Shown here in pieces: positions 50,475 to 60,048 of a DNA stretch of 64,000 nt; position 1 is the stretch's first letter, and each line of letters starts with the position of its first letter. A program made the translations under genes and the position numbers. The notes beneath the pieces were generated by a model that had not been told where the DNA came from, did not search any database, and saw only the letters and a list, made by a program, of their open reading frames with translations. The stretch lies in contig JAGZZT010000008.1 of the NCBI GenBank assembly GCA_018377235.1, forward strand, positions 33,753 to 97,752. Reading direction: 5' to 3'. Origin of the DNA: Clostridium sp. GTDB lineage: Bacteria; Bacillota; Clostridia; Lachnospirales; Lachnospiraceae.

Positions 50475-52767
50475 TCTGGCTCTCCTTTCCTCTGTTCTTT
50501 TCTCTGCGGTAATAATTAATCAGACAGCCGTCCAATAAGATCTGGCGTTCCTCATCCGTCAGAAAATCCAGGGTACACCGAATCTCTCCGTTCTTTATCG
50601 CCGCTCCATCTTTTCCAAAGCCGATTATTTCTAAATGAATAATGTCTGCTTGCTTTTCAATTACTTCCCGCACATTTTTTAAAAATACGAATTGTCCCTC
50701 TGCAAGAGAAAGCTTTTCTTCCGTTCTGAGCGGCAGAATCCCCCAATTAATCAGGTTAGAACGGTACCGTTTTGTCGCGTACTCATTGGCCAAATTGCCA
50801 AAGCCTCCTAGGACCTTCTGGCTGCTGGCTGCCTGCTCCCTGGAAGAGCCGTCGCCAATCTGTTCGCTGACTATAAGTCCGCCAATCTGAATATCAGATA
50901 ATCTGCAGTGTTCCCGGCTGCAGAGCATTTGCAAAACTGACATGGCCTTCTGGTCGCCTGCAGTCATTCCTTTCTCTCTCCGCTCTCTATCTAGGTTTCG
51001 AATGGCCTTCGCCCTCTTTACAAAACCGGCGTCCCGGCTGTTCATCATATAGTCTGAGATCTTTTCAGGATTGGATCGGAAGGAGGACGCCTCGCCGGAG
51101 GGAGTTAACTCGTCGGTAGTCACCGAGCCCTGATACGAACCTGATACCCGAAATAACAGGTGCTTCTCCAAGGGCTCCATCTTCGGCCAGTCTGCAATAT
51201 TGGGGCCCATCACCAGCTCTGTTTTCCCCTCTCCTTTTCCAAAGTTATCGAATACCTGGTTTTCATAGATTGTTTTGTCAAAATGGCAGGTAAGCTTTCT
51301 GTACTCTACATCGTCCAGTTCTGTCGCCGCTGTCAGACGGCCGCCGTTTCTCACAGTCGCCGCAATGGATCTCGCATCCATCAGGCAGCAGCCCGCCATC
51401 TGTCCCTGGCTGGGTTTTGATCCCTCCCTGTTAGGATAATTTCTTGTCATATGCCGGATGCTTAACTGTCCGTCTGCCGGAACGTCGGTAATACCAAAGC
51501 ATGGACCGCAGATACATGGTCTGAGCGTCGCTCCAATCACTGCCAGCTCACCGGCAATTCCCTGAGCCATCAGCTCTGCCATGATTGGCATACTGGCCGG
51601 ATTAATTCCCAGGCTCAGGCCGTCCCCTGGAATCACATGGCCCTTTAAAATGTCGGCCATAGCCACGATATTCTCAAACAGACCGCCGCTGCAGCCGGAA
51701 ACCAGCGCCTGATCTGCATAAAATCCGTCCTCCTTCATATGGGACATAATAGAAAACGGCTTTCCCTTCTCCCCCTTAATCCTTTGTCCCTCGCGCTCTA
51801 CCTGGGCGAGAATTTCCTCCATATTCTCCCTGAACTCCCGGATCGGCATTGCATTGCTGGGGTGGAATGGAAGAGCGATCATACACTCGACTTCGGAAAG
51901 GTTGATTTCGATTAATCCGTCATAGTAAGCGCCTGCTTCCGGCTTCATCTCCCGATAATCGCCGCCTCTTCCATGCTCCTTCAAGTACTGCTTCGTCTTT
52001 TCGTCGGTACACCAGACGCTGGAAAGAGCCGCGCTCTCAGTAGTCATCACGTCTATCCCTATCCGGTACTCCATCGAAAGGTTTTTGATTCCGTCTCCCA
52101 CAAATTCCAGAACTTTATTCTTGGCAAATCCGCTCTCAAAGGCCGCCGCTGTCAGTGCCAGCGCCACATCCTGAGGACCGACTCCCGGTTTCGGACTTCC
52201 CGTCAGCTTTACCGCCAGCACAGGCGGATATTTAATATCATAGGTACGGCCAAGCAACTGTTTTACCACCTCGCCTCCGCCCTCGCCAATTCCCATCGTG
52301 CCGAGAGCGCCGTAGCGGGTATGGCTGTCAGAGCCTAAGATCATGCGGCCGCCGCCAGCCATCTTCTCCCGCATGTACTGGTGGAGCACTGCCCGGTAAG
52401 GCGGAACAAAGATCCCGCCGTACTTTTTCACGTTTCCGAGACCGAATACATGATCGTCCTCGTTGATGGTTCCCCCCACTGCGCAGAGCGTGTGGTGGCA
52501 GTTAGAAAGAACGTAAGGAACCGGAAATTTTTCAATTCCGCTGGCTCTCGCTGTCTGGAGAATGCTGACATAGTTATTGTCCGGAGATACCAGTGCGTCA
52601 AACTTCAGCTTCAGATTTTCCATATCGTCTGACTGATTATGAGACTTTAAAATCTGATAAGCCATAGTCCTGGTCTTTCCGCCGGCAGCCGTTTCCTTCC
52701 CCGCCGTCTCATCCATCACAGAAAACGTCTCATCTAAAAAAATTCCTCTATCTGTCAGTTTTATCAT
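50461..52767 (-). CDS. Aconitase-superfamily hydratase, YbhJ-like (copy 1)
   Basis: A 768-residue protein with all aconitase domains in order. The [4Fe-4S] ligands are visible as SGCSGG and CICGPCFG, the substrate-contact region as GSDSHTRYGALGTMGIGEGG, and the swivel-domain catalytic loop as GDGSSREQAASSQ. It differs from classic AcnA/AcnB and belongs with E. coli YbhJ-type hydratases of unknown substrate. It sits directly after aconitase (1-bp gap) and overlaps the PrpF gene. A paralogue is at 57655-59952. Confidence 0.9.
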   Translation of the reverse strand: MIKLTDRGIFLDETFSVMDETAGKETAAGGKTRTMAYQILKSHNQSDDMENLKLKFDALVSPDNNYVSILQTARASGIEKFPVPYVLSNCHHTLCAVGGTINEDDHVFGLGNVKKYGGIFVPPYRAVLHQYMREKMAGGGRMILGSDSHTRYGALGTMGIGEGGGEVVKQLLGRTYDIKYPPVLAVKLTGSPKPGVGPQDVALALTAAAFESGFAKNKVLEFVGDGIKNLSMEYRIGIDVMTTESAALSSVWCTDEKTKQYLKEHGRGGDYREMKPEAGAYYDGLIEINLSEVECMIALPFHPSNAMPIREFRENMEEILAQVEREGQRIKGEKGKPFSIMSHMKEDGFYADQALVSGCSGGLFENIVAMADILKGHVIPGDGLSLGINPASMPIMAELMAQGIAGELAVIGATLRPCICGPCFGITDVPADGQLSIRHMTRNYPNREGSKPSQGQMAGCCLMDARSIAATVRNGGRLTAATELDDVEYRKLTCHFDKTIYENQVFDNFGKGEGKTELVMGPNIADWPKMEPLEKHLLFRVSGSYQGSVTTDELTPSGEASSFRSNPEKISDYMMNSRDAGFVKRAKAIRNLDRERREKGMTAGDQKAMSVLQMLCSREHCRLSDIQIGGLIVSEQIGDGSSREQAASSQKVLGGFGNLANEYATKRYRSNLINWGILPLRTEEKLSLAEGQFVFLKNVREVIEKQADIIHLEIIGFGKDGAAIKNGEIRCTLDFLTDEERQILLDGCLINYYRREKNRGKESQNEKI

Positions 52768-52768
52768 T

Positions 52769-54736
52769 TTATTTCAGCACTCCCATTTGGATCAGTTCAT
52801 GTTTCAGGTAACGGAGCTGGCCTCCGCAAAGAATGACTTCTAACTCGCTGTCAGTTAAATCCAGCTTAGTCTTAAAGGAAAAGCCCTTCGTTTTATCAAT
52901 TACGGTAACTTCTCTGGCTGCAATCTGATCGCGAAGACCATCTATCTCTAATTCGTCCATCTGGTCGATCCGATCGTAATCTGCCGGATCCGCGAAAAGC
53001 ATTGGAATAATTCCGTGGTTTACAAGATTTCCCTTATGAATCCTGGCCATGCTTTTTGCAATGACCGCCTTCACGCCCAGATACATTGGGTTGATTGCCG
53101 CATGCTCTCTGGAGGAACCCTGGCCGTAATTCTCGCCGCCGATAATAATACTCTTTCCCAGCTCCCTGGCCCGCTCCGCAAAGGCTGGGTCATAGCGGTG
53201 ATAGCAATAACGGCTCATCAGCGGAATATTGGAACGCATACTGGAAAATTCTGCGCTTGCCGGAGTAATGTCATCGGTCGTAATATTATCCACAGTCTTT
53301 AAGCTGACCCTGCACTCCAGGTGCTGTTCCGGTGCGTCTGGGACAGGAAGCGGAGCGATATTGGGCCCGCGTATAATCTCCACTTTTTTCGCCTCTTCCT
53401 CCGGCAGCGGCTTGATCAGCTGGGAATCATCCACCGGATAGGAAGCTGGTTCTTTGATATTTGCCAATTTTCCCACTTCTGCCCCCATAACCTCTTCAGC
53501 TGTGGAAAATGTTCCTGTCACGGCACAGGCCGCCGCGCTCTCCGGGCTTACTAAGTACACGTGGGCTGTCGGGTTTCCGGCACGCCCCTTGAAATTTCGA
53601 TTCGTAGTGCGGACTGCAACGCCCTCCGTAGCCGGCGACTGGCCGATCGCGCAGCAGGGACCGCAGGCAATCTCCAAAAGCCTTACGCCGGCGTCAATAA
53701 GCATTTCAATATATCCGTCGCGGAGAAGCTGCTTATAAATCTGTTTAGAGGAAACCGCGCAGGTACAGCTTACATCCTCGTGAACGTGACGGCCTTTTAA
53801 TACCAGGGCTGCTTTCGCAATATCCTTATAGCTTCCGTTGGTGCAGCCGCCAATCAGCACCTGCTGTACCTTCTTCTTTTCCACCTCCCGGATGGTCGTT
53901 ACGTTATCCGGCTGATGGGGGCAGGCGATCAACGGTTCCAGCTGATCTAAATTGATCGTGATTTCTCCGTCATACCCGCAGCCTTCATCGGGGAGAAGCT
54001 CTATGTACTGATGTCCTCTTCCCTGGGCCTCCATAAATTCCTTCACCTTTTCGTCTGCCGGAAAGATAGAGGAGGTGGCGCCAAGCTCCGCTCCCATGTT
54101 AGCGATCGTCACCCTGTCCTCAACCTCCAGGGTTTTCACACCTTCGCCTGCATATTCGTAAATTTTCCCAAGACCGCCCTTTACCGTATTGCGGCGGAGC
54201 ATTTCCAGGATAATCTCCTTTGCGCTGCAGCCAGGCCTCAATGTTCCATTTAGATTTACTTTAATGATCTGAGGCATTTTAAGGCGCATGGGAACGCCGG
54301 TCATTGCCGTTGCAATATCCATTCCTCCAACTCCGATACACATCATCCCAATCGCCCCGCCGTGAGGCGTATGGCTGTCTCCGCCCATAGAAAGTTTTCC
54401 CGGAGCGCCAAATCGAGCCACCTGCACTGCGTGGCAGATCCCGTTTCCAGGTCTGGAAACATAAACGCCGTACCTCTTTGCCACAGACTGTAAGTAGATA
54501 TGGTCGTCCGGCGTCTTATGATCCAGATACAGCAGATTGTGATCCAGGTAACTGACACTTATCTCTACCTGGGTACGGTCCAGACCGATCTGCTCGAAAG
54601 CAAGGTAAGTCATGACTGCGTTGATATCGTGGGTCAGCGTCTGATCCACTTTTAAAAAAATCTCCTCTCCCGGAATCATCTTCGACGGCTTTGCAAGATG
54701 AGCCTCCAAAATTTTGCGTGACAGATTTTGTGCCAT
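52769..54736 (-). CDS. Aconitate hydratase
   Basis: A 655-residue single-chain aconitase of the bacterial anaerobic/archaeal-like type, interconverting citrate, cis-aconitate and isocitrate. The cluster Cys are in GGCTNGSY and IACGPCCAIG, the substrate loop is GGDSHTPHGGAIGMMCIGVG, and the swivel domain holds TTDDITPA and GGENYGQGSSREHAA with the catalytic Ser-Arg. Start follows GGAGG. It is second in the operon, 59 bp after the RraA-like gene. Confidence 0.94.
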   Translation of the reverse strand: MAQNLSRKILEAHLAKPSKMIPGEEIFLKVDQTLTHDINAVMTYLAFEQIGLDRTQVEISVSYLDHNLLYLDHKTPDDHIYLQSVAKRYGVYVSRPGNGICHAVQVARFGAPGKLSMGGDSHTPHGGAIGMMCIGVGGMDIATAMTGVPMRLKMPQIIKVNLNGTLRPGCSAKEIILEMLRRNTVKGGLGKIYEYAGEGVKTLEVEDRVTIANMGAELGATSSIFPADEKVKEFMEAQGRGHQYIELLPDEGCGYDGEITINLDQLEPLIACPHQPDNVTTIREVEKKKVQQVLIGGCTNGSYKDIAKAALVLKGRHVHEDVSCTCAVSSKQIYKQLLRDGYIEMLIDAGVRLLEIACGPCCAIGQSPATEGVAVRTTNRNFKGRAGNPTAHVYLVSPESAAACAVTGTFSTAEEVMGAEVGKLANIKEPASYPVDDSQLIKPLPEEEAKKVEIIRGPNIAPLPVPDAPEQHLECRVSLKTVDNITTDDITPASAEFSSMRSNIPLMSRYCYHRYDPAFAERARELGKSIIIGGENYGQGSSREHAAINPMYLGVKAVIAKSMARIHKGNLVNHGIIPMLFADPADYDRIDQMDELEIDGLRDQIAAREVTVIDKTKGFSFKTKLDLTDSELEVILCGGQLRYLKHELIQMGVLK

Positions 54737-54795
54737 ATTTTTTCCTCCATCCTATTGTTTTTTTCTTTCTGTCTGTACTATATTCCCAATATTCT

Positions 54796-55434
54796 TTATA
54801 TTTCTGACAAGCTCCCAGGTATCTTCGGAAAAATCTGCCCTGTCTCCCTCATCTTTCTGATGACGGCTTCCTGACGATTCCGCTTATCTAACGCTCTCTC
54901 CAGTATTTGTTCCGCTTCTTCTGGCCGGATCACAATCACACCGTTTCGATCGGCCGCAATGAAATCGCCGGGATGTACCGAAACGCCTCCGCATCTTACG
55001 GGGATATTGATAGCACCTGCGCCGCTTTTTCCTGCCGTCCCGCAGGTCAACCCCTTGGCGAAGATGGGAAAACCGACTGTCTCGCAGCCTTCTATATCGC
55101 GAAAGGCCCCGTCAATAATGACTCCGGCCGCCTTTTTCATGGAAGCGCAGATACTTCTATGATCTCCCCAGTAGGAAACTGCGCAGTTTCCTTTTCCAGA
55201 GACTACCAGGACATCTCCTTCTGAAAGCGAGAAAACTGCATCAGCCACAAGGCCTCCCTCTCCGCTGGGTACATCTACTGTCACCGCTGTTCCGCAGATC
55301 GTTCTATTTCCCACCCAGGGTTTAATATGCCAATCCATAGAATGATAAAGCCCGGCGCCGTCGCAAAGCTCTGGGGTTGTAAATCTCCGAAGCTCGTCTG
55401 CCAGTTCTCTTTCTTTTTTATTCATTTTTGCCAA
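54796..55434 (-). CDS. RraA-family protein (HMG/CHA aldolase or oxaloacetate decarboxylase-like)
   Basis: A 212-residue member of the RraA/MenG-like fold. Enzymes of this family cleave 4-hydroxy-4-methyl-2-oxoglutarate or 4-carboxy-4-hydroxy-2-oxoadipate, or decarboxylate oxaloacetate. The expected catalytic pattern, G-D in a WGDHRS stretch and the metal/substrate motif IIDGAFRD about 20 residues later, is present. First gene of the operon, with a LysR-type site at its promoter. The start is probably the TTG six bases after GAGAGGG; an ATG three codons in is the alternative. Confidence 0.9.
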   Translation of the reverse strand: MAKMNKKERELADELRRFTTPELCDGAGLYHSMDWHIKPWVGNRTICGTAVTVDVPSGEGGLVADAVFSLSEGDVLVVSGKGNCAVSYWGDHRSICASMKKAAGVIIDGAFRDIEGCETVGFPIFAKGLTCGTAGKSGAGAINIPVRCGGVSVHPGDFIAADRNGVIVIRPEEAEQILERALDKRNRQEAVIRKMRETGQIFPKIPGSLSEI

Positions 55435-55466
55435 ATTATCCCTCTCTTTTGTCGTTCTTTGTGTTT

Positions 55467-55524
55467 ATTATAGAAAATTCATGGTCATTAGTAAAATACA
55501 TATATTGGCATAATATCTATATAG
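55467..55524 (-). promoter_or_regulatory. Promoter of the rraA operon with upstream LysR-type site
   Basis: Minus-strand -10 TATAAT (55467-55472), 17-bp spacer, -35 TTTACT (55490-55495). Nine bp further upstream is the plus-strand motif TTGGCATAATATCTATATAG (55505-55524). The same motif, at the same 9-bp distance, precedes the second hydratase gene. The position, just beyond a weak -35 box, is typical of LysR-type activators. The divergent lysR gene has an extended -10 (TGATATAAT) at 55582-55590. Confidence 0.75.
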
Positions 55525-55673
55525 TTTCTTCTATATTTTTTCTTAATAAACCGTCAGCGGCTTCCCTTCCAGTGAGGAGCATGATATAATGGATCGTACT
55601 TTCACTTAATATAACAGCGACAGATGTGCGCAAACATCTGGGTTTTAGCTTATCTGAAAAGGAGGATCTGCCG

Positions 55674-56588
55674 ATGGATTTCCGAGACCTCGTTTATATT
55701 ACGAAGGTAGCTGACTGCGGAAACATAACGGAAGCTGCCAGACAGCTCTTTATTTCCCAGCCTTCCTTAAGCTATATTGTCTCCAAAGTAGAGCAGGATC
55801 TGGGCGTCCAGCTTTTCGACAGGAGAAATTATCCTTTAACTCTCACCTATGCAGGTGAAAAATATGTGGAAACCGCCCGGGAGATCCTGTACTTAAACGA
55901 TAATATGCGCCGGGAGCTTTTAGATATCGGCCTTGGAGAAAAGGGCCGGATCCGATTTGGAATCCCGCCGGAACGGAGCGGATATATGCTGCCCCGGATC
56001 CTTCCGGAATTTAAAAAACTGTTTCCAAAAGTGGACATTCAAATTTATGAAGCTATGTCCGATGATCTCGTATCGGCTCTTATGAAAAATGAAATTAATT
56101 TTTTTGTCCTTCCAAGGGATTTAAAAGATCTGCCAGCCGGATTGAAAACCGATCTGATCTACAGAGAACGGCTGCATCTTGTAGCTTTCCCCGGCGCCGT
56201 TACGGAAAAAGACCTGACAGGGCCAGAGCACAATCGGGTGACTCCTGAATTTCTGCAGGCCCAGCCCTTTATCGCCCAGAAGAAAGGCCACGCCAACCGG
56301 AAGCGTACTGACGGAATATTCAAACGGTTAAGGATAAATCCGCAGATTTCCATTGAAGTATCCAGCTGTATCTCTGCGACTCAGCTGGCGGCCTCCGGCT
56401 TTGGTGTTACTATCGTCCCCCAGAGAGCCTTAGAATCCCTGGGAGGCGTTCATAAGTTCTGCTGCTACCACTTTTCCAGTGATCCGGAACTGTGGAATGT
56501 CAATGTAGTCTACAAGGCCGACTCCTATCTGGATCGGTCGGAACGCGCTTTCATTGAACTTTTAAAGAAATCTTTTGCTGATCATTAA
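55674..56588 (+). CDS. LysR-family regulator 1 (divergent from the tricarboxylate operon)
   Basis: A 304-residue LysR-type regulator with an N-terminal winged helix-turn-helix (FRDLVYITKVADCGNITEAA, then LFISQPSLSYIVSKVEQDLG) and a periplasmic-binding-protein-like effector domain. Start is the ATG after AAGGAGG, giving the standard LysR beginning; the longer frame was rejected. Divergent position makes it the prime candidate to bind the shared 20-bp motif. A second LysR gene follows after 34 bp. Confidence 0.93.
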   Translation: MDFRDLVYITKVADCGNITEAARQLFISQPSLSYIVSKVEQDLGVQLFDRRNYPLTLTYAGEKYVETAREILYLNDNMRRELLDIGLGEKGRIRFGIPPERSGYMLPRILPEFKKLFPKVDIQIYEAMSDDLVSALMKNEINFFVLPRDLKDLPAGLKTDLIYRERLHLVAFPGAVTEKDLTGPEHNRVTPEFLQAQPFIAQKKGHANRKRTDGIFKRLRINPQISIEVSSCISATQLAASGFGVTIVPQRALESLGGVHKFCCYHFSSDPELWNVNVVYKADSYLDRSERAFIELLKKSFADH

Positions 56589-56622
56589 CCTATGCAGATA
56601 TGACTGAAACGAGGAGCCTTCC

Positions 56623-57555
56623 ATGAATCGAAAAGATCTCTATTATTTTATTACGATTGCCGACGAACAAAACGTCTCTTCCGCCGCCAAAAAGCTCTAT
56701 GTGGCCCAGCCCTCCCTGAGCCAGTTTTTAAAAAAACTGGAAACTACTGTCGGTACTCCCCTTTTCCGCAGAACCACCGGCGGCCTGATCCTCACCTTTG
56801 CCGGAGAACGGTTCTACGCCATGGCGGTAAAGATCTTAAAGCTTTATGAAAATTTTGAGTTTGAAGTGAGCGACATTAACCACATGAAGCTGGGCCGCAT
56901 AAACTTTGGCATTACGAGGCACCTGGGATCCATCGTCCTTCCAAAAATCCTTCCACGTTTCAGGGATCTCTGTCCCAATATTGATCTTCAAATCAGCGAG
57001 CAGAATACGGCAACTCTGGAAAAAGAGGTTTTGGCAGGCCGCTTGGATTTTGCTATTATGCACGCTCCGGCGGACAGTGGGCAAAACTCCTCTTTAAACT
57101 ATGAAATCCTAAATCGGGATCCCTTTATCATTGCCCTTCCTCCAAATTCTCCGCTGGCAAAGCAGTCGCTTCCCGCAGAAAAAGGCGAACTCTTCCCAGT
57201 TCTCGATTTAAAAGAACTGGATGGCCAGCCATTTCTGATGATCCGACGATCCCAGCGCATCCGCCAGATTTGTGACCAGCTCATTAAAAAAGCCGGAATC
57301 TCATATCAGATTTCCTATGAACTCAGCAATATCGAAACAGTTCTCCGCTGTGTTGCAGAAGGGATGGGAGCTGCCATTCTTCCCTGTGAATATTCAAAAC
57401 TTCCTCAGCTCAACCCGTCTCCCCAGTATTTTTCTATTCCAGAAAAATACCAGGCCAGCTGGGAACTCTGTATCACCACTTCAAAAGAATTTTTTCAGAC
57501 AAAAGCCAGCGAGCTTTTCATCCGTCTTGTGCGGGATTTTTATAAAGAAGGTTAG
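56623..57555 (+). CDS. LysR-family regulator 2
   Basis: A 310-residue LysR-type regulator; it starts MNRKDLYYFITIADEQNVSS and has the HTH signature VAQPSLSQFLKKLETTVG followed by an effector-binding domain. It is in tandem with regulator 1 and probably co-transcribed. The two share general form but differ widely in the effector domain, so they may sense different acids. A terminator follows. Confidence 0.94.
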   Translation: MNRKDLYYFITIADEQNVSSAAKKLYVAQPSLSQFLKKLETTVGTPLFRRTTGGLILTFAGERFYAMAVKILKLYENFEFEVSDINHMKLGRINFGITRHLGSIVLPKILPRFRDLCPNIDLQISEQNTATLEKEVLAGRLDFAIMHAPADSGQNSSLNYEILNRDPFIIALPPNSPLAKQSLPAEKGELFPVLDLKELDGQPFLMIRRSQRIRQICDQLIKKAGISYQISYELSNIETVLRCVAEGMGAAILPCEYSKLPQLNPSPQYFSIPEKYQASWELCITTSKEFFQTKASELFIRLVRDFYKEG

Positions 57556-57570
57556 ACGCTCATTTTGTTC

Positions 57571-57615
57571 AAAAAGTCCGGCAGGAAATCTACGTGTTTT
57601 CCTGCCGGGCTTTTT
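57571..57615. terminator. Bidirectional terminator between lysR 2 and hydratase copy 2
   Basis: AAAAAGTCCGGCAGGAAA pairs with TTTTCCTGCCGG-CTTTTT. Both strands end in T-runs; it serves the convergent genes on either side. Confidence 0.88.
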
Positions 57616-57654
57616 GGACTCTGCTCTTCAATTTCTTTCAAATACTTCTGATTG

Positions 57655-59952
57655 TTAGTTCTTACGGCTGCGATTATAATTGATCAGGGAACCGGCTTTT
57701 ACAATTTCCCGCTCCTCTGGCGTCATATCTGTAATATAAAGAGAAATCTCTTTTACAGTGTCTCCGATCACATAAGCTTTAATATCCTCCGCGGCGCCGT
57801 CCAAAGCCTCTCTGATTCCCGGCACATAAATATAGGATCCCACCTCGAAATCTTCTGGCTCTCCCTTCATCTGAAACGGAATCATGCCCCAGTTCATGAC
57901 ATTGGATCTGTAACGTTTCGTAGCGTACTCTGTGCAGATATTAGCCAAGCCTCCAATCACCCGCTGACAGCTTGCCGCCTGCTCACGGGCAGAGCCGTCT
58001 CCGGGTTTTCTGGCGTAAATCACAGAACCAAGCTCTGTCTCCATCTCCTTCACATCCTCATTTCCTGGAATCGTATGGATCTTCTCAAATACTTCAGAAA
58101 GCCCGTCATCTGCCTTACTGGGAGCTGTTCCAGCCGTCCTGGATTTCTCGATTCGATCCACCTCCTTGGATCTTCCCACATACTCTGGATCCCGTCTGGA
58201 AAGAGTGAACTCCGCCAGTCCCAGAGGATTAGAACGATAAGAGGAGGTTTCACCAGATGGAATCAGTTCATCAGTAGTAGTCACATCGTCTAAAATCTTT
58301 GAACATACCTTTAAAAGTATATTGTCCGTAAGAGTGCTCATTTCCGGCCAATCCTTAATATTAGGGCCATAAATCAGCTCTGCATTCTCCTGCTCTTTTT
58401 TGTATCCCTGATAAACCCTTGAGCGATAGACAGAATCGTCATATGTATATTCCGGAACCTCATATCCGTCAGCCATCTCTGTTGCCGCCGTAAGAATGCC
58501 GCCATTAGCCGCCGTAGCTGCAATAGAACGGGCATCCATCAGCGCAACTGCTGACATCTGTCCATTTCCAGGCTTAGAGCCCTCCCGGTTAGGGAAGTTT
58601 CTGGTGGTGTGGCGAATGGAGAAGCCATTATTGGCCGGCGTATCTCCTGCGCCAAAGCAGGGGCCGCAGAAAGCCGTCTTAAGGACTGCACCCGCCGCCA
58701 TGAGATCGGCAGCCGCCCCTTTCTTTACAAGGTCCATATACACTGGCATGGAAGACGGATATACGTTTAAAGAAAAATAATCATCGCCGCAGGATTTTCC
58801 CTTTAAAATGTGGGCAGCTTCCATAACATTCGTATAGCTGCCGCCTGCACAGCCTGCAATAATTCCCTGCGTGACTTTTAACTTCCCGTCTGCAATCTTG
58901 TCGGTCAGACAGAAATCCAGCTTTGCATCTCCTGTGAGCTTTGCAGCTTCCTTCTCGATACCTCTCAAAATATCTCCCAGATTCTGATTCAAAGTTTCAA
59001 TCTCAAATGTATTGCTGGGATGGAAAGGCAGAGCGATCATAGGTTTCACTGTACTCAAATCCACATATACCACACCGTCATAATATGCCACATCAGCTGG
59101 ATTTAACTCTTTAAATTCGTCAGCTCTGCCATGCAGCGCAAGGTACGCTTTCGTATCCTCGTCCGTTCTCCAGATAGAGGACAGACATGCCGTCTCAGTG
59201 GTCATGACGTCCACACCGTTTCTGTAATCAGTCGTCATGGAGGATACGCCTGGGCCTACAAACTCCACCACCTTATTTTTCACATAGCCGTTTCTAAATA
59301 CTGCGCCGATAATGGCCAGAGAAATGTCCTGGGGACCAACACCAAAGCCTGGTTTCCCGTCAAGATAGACAGCCACGACGCCGGGATACGCAATATCGTA
59401 AGTGTCGTTCAATAACTGTTTCACCAATTCTCCGCCGCCCTCGCCGATGGCCATGGTGCCCAGCGCACCGTAGCGGGTATGGGAATCGGAGCCTAAAATC
59501 ATCTTTCCCCCGCCAGCCATAGTCTCTCTCATATATTGATGAATCACAGCCACATGAGGCGGTACGAAGGTTCCGCCATATTTTTTACAGGCAGACAGGC
59601 CAAATACATGATCGTCTTCATTGATCGTTCCACCTACAGCGCAAAGGGAGTTATGGCAGCAGGTCAAAACGTAGGGCAATGGGAATTTGTCCATCCCTGA
59701 GGCCTTAGCAGTCTGGCAAATTCCAACATAAGTGATATCGTGAGAAGCCATAGCGTCAAATTTCAGTTTCAGTTTATCCATAGTTCCAGACATATTATGA
59801 CTCTTCAAAATTGAATAAGTTATCGTGCCCTTTTTTGCCTCATTCTTCGTAACAGACTTTCCGGTCAGAGCTGTTATCTGGGCCGTGTCATTTTCCGGGA
59901 ACAGGTGAATTCCATTCACCAGATATGCTCCTTTATCATACAGTTTTACCAT
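57655..59952 (-). CDS. Aconitase-superfamily hydratase, YbhJ-like (copy 2)
   Basis: A 765-residue paralogue of the hydratase at 50461-52767, alike along its whole length (for example SILKSHNMSG, GTINEDDHVFGL, GSDSHTRYGALGTM). Cluster Cys are in AGCAGGSY and TAFCGPCFG. In the catalytic loop it reads GDGSAREQAAS: the second Ser of the usual GSSRE is Ala, while the presumed catalytic Ser and Arg remain. Start is the ATG after AAGGAGGGG. It is monocistronic with a promoter built like that of the rraA operon. Confidence 0.9.
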   Translation of the reverse strand: MVKLYDKGAYLVNGIHLFPENDTAQITALTGKSVTKNEAKKGTITYSILKSHNMSGTMDKLKLKFDAMASHDITYVGICQTAKASGMDKFPLPYVLTCCHNSLCAVGGTINEDDHVFGLSACKKYGGTFVPPHVAVIHQYMRETMAGGGKMILGSDSHTRYGALGTMAIGEGGGELVKQLLNDTYDIAYPGVVAVYLDGKPGFGVGPQDISLAIIGAVFRNGYVKNKVVEFVGPGVSSMTTDYRNGVDVMTTETACLSSIWRTDEDTKAYLALHGRADEFKELNPADVAYYDGVVYVDLSTVKPMIALPFHPSNTFEIETLNQNLGDILRGIEKEAAKLTGDAKLDFCLTDKIADGKLKVTQGIIAGCAGGSYTNVMEAAHILKGKSCGDDYFSLNVYPSSMPVYMDLVKKGAAADLMAAGAVLKTAFCGPCFGAGDTPANNGFSIRHTTRNFPNREGSKPGNGQMSAVALMDARSIAATAANGGILTAATEMADGYEVPEYTYDDSVYRSRVYQGYKKEQENAELIYGPNIKDWPEMSTLTDNILLKVCSKILDDVTTTDELIPSGETSSYRSNPLGLAEFTLSRRDPEYVGRSKEVDRIEKSRTAGTAPSKADDGLSEVFEKIHTIPGNEDVKEMETELGSVIYARKPGDGSAREQAASCQRVIGGLANICTEYATKRYRSNVMNWGMIPFQMKGEPEDFEVGSYIYVPGIREALDGAAEDIKAYVIGDTVKEISLYITDMTPEEREIVKAGSLINYNRSRKN

Positions 59953-60048
59953 AAGAATACCCCTCCTTAAGCTTATTTTCTCTCTGCAGAAAATTTGCAT
60001 TCTCTGCAGGCCAATCCTGTATTTCCTTTAAAATACTCTTATGGCCTC

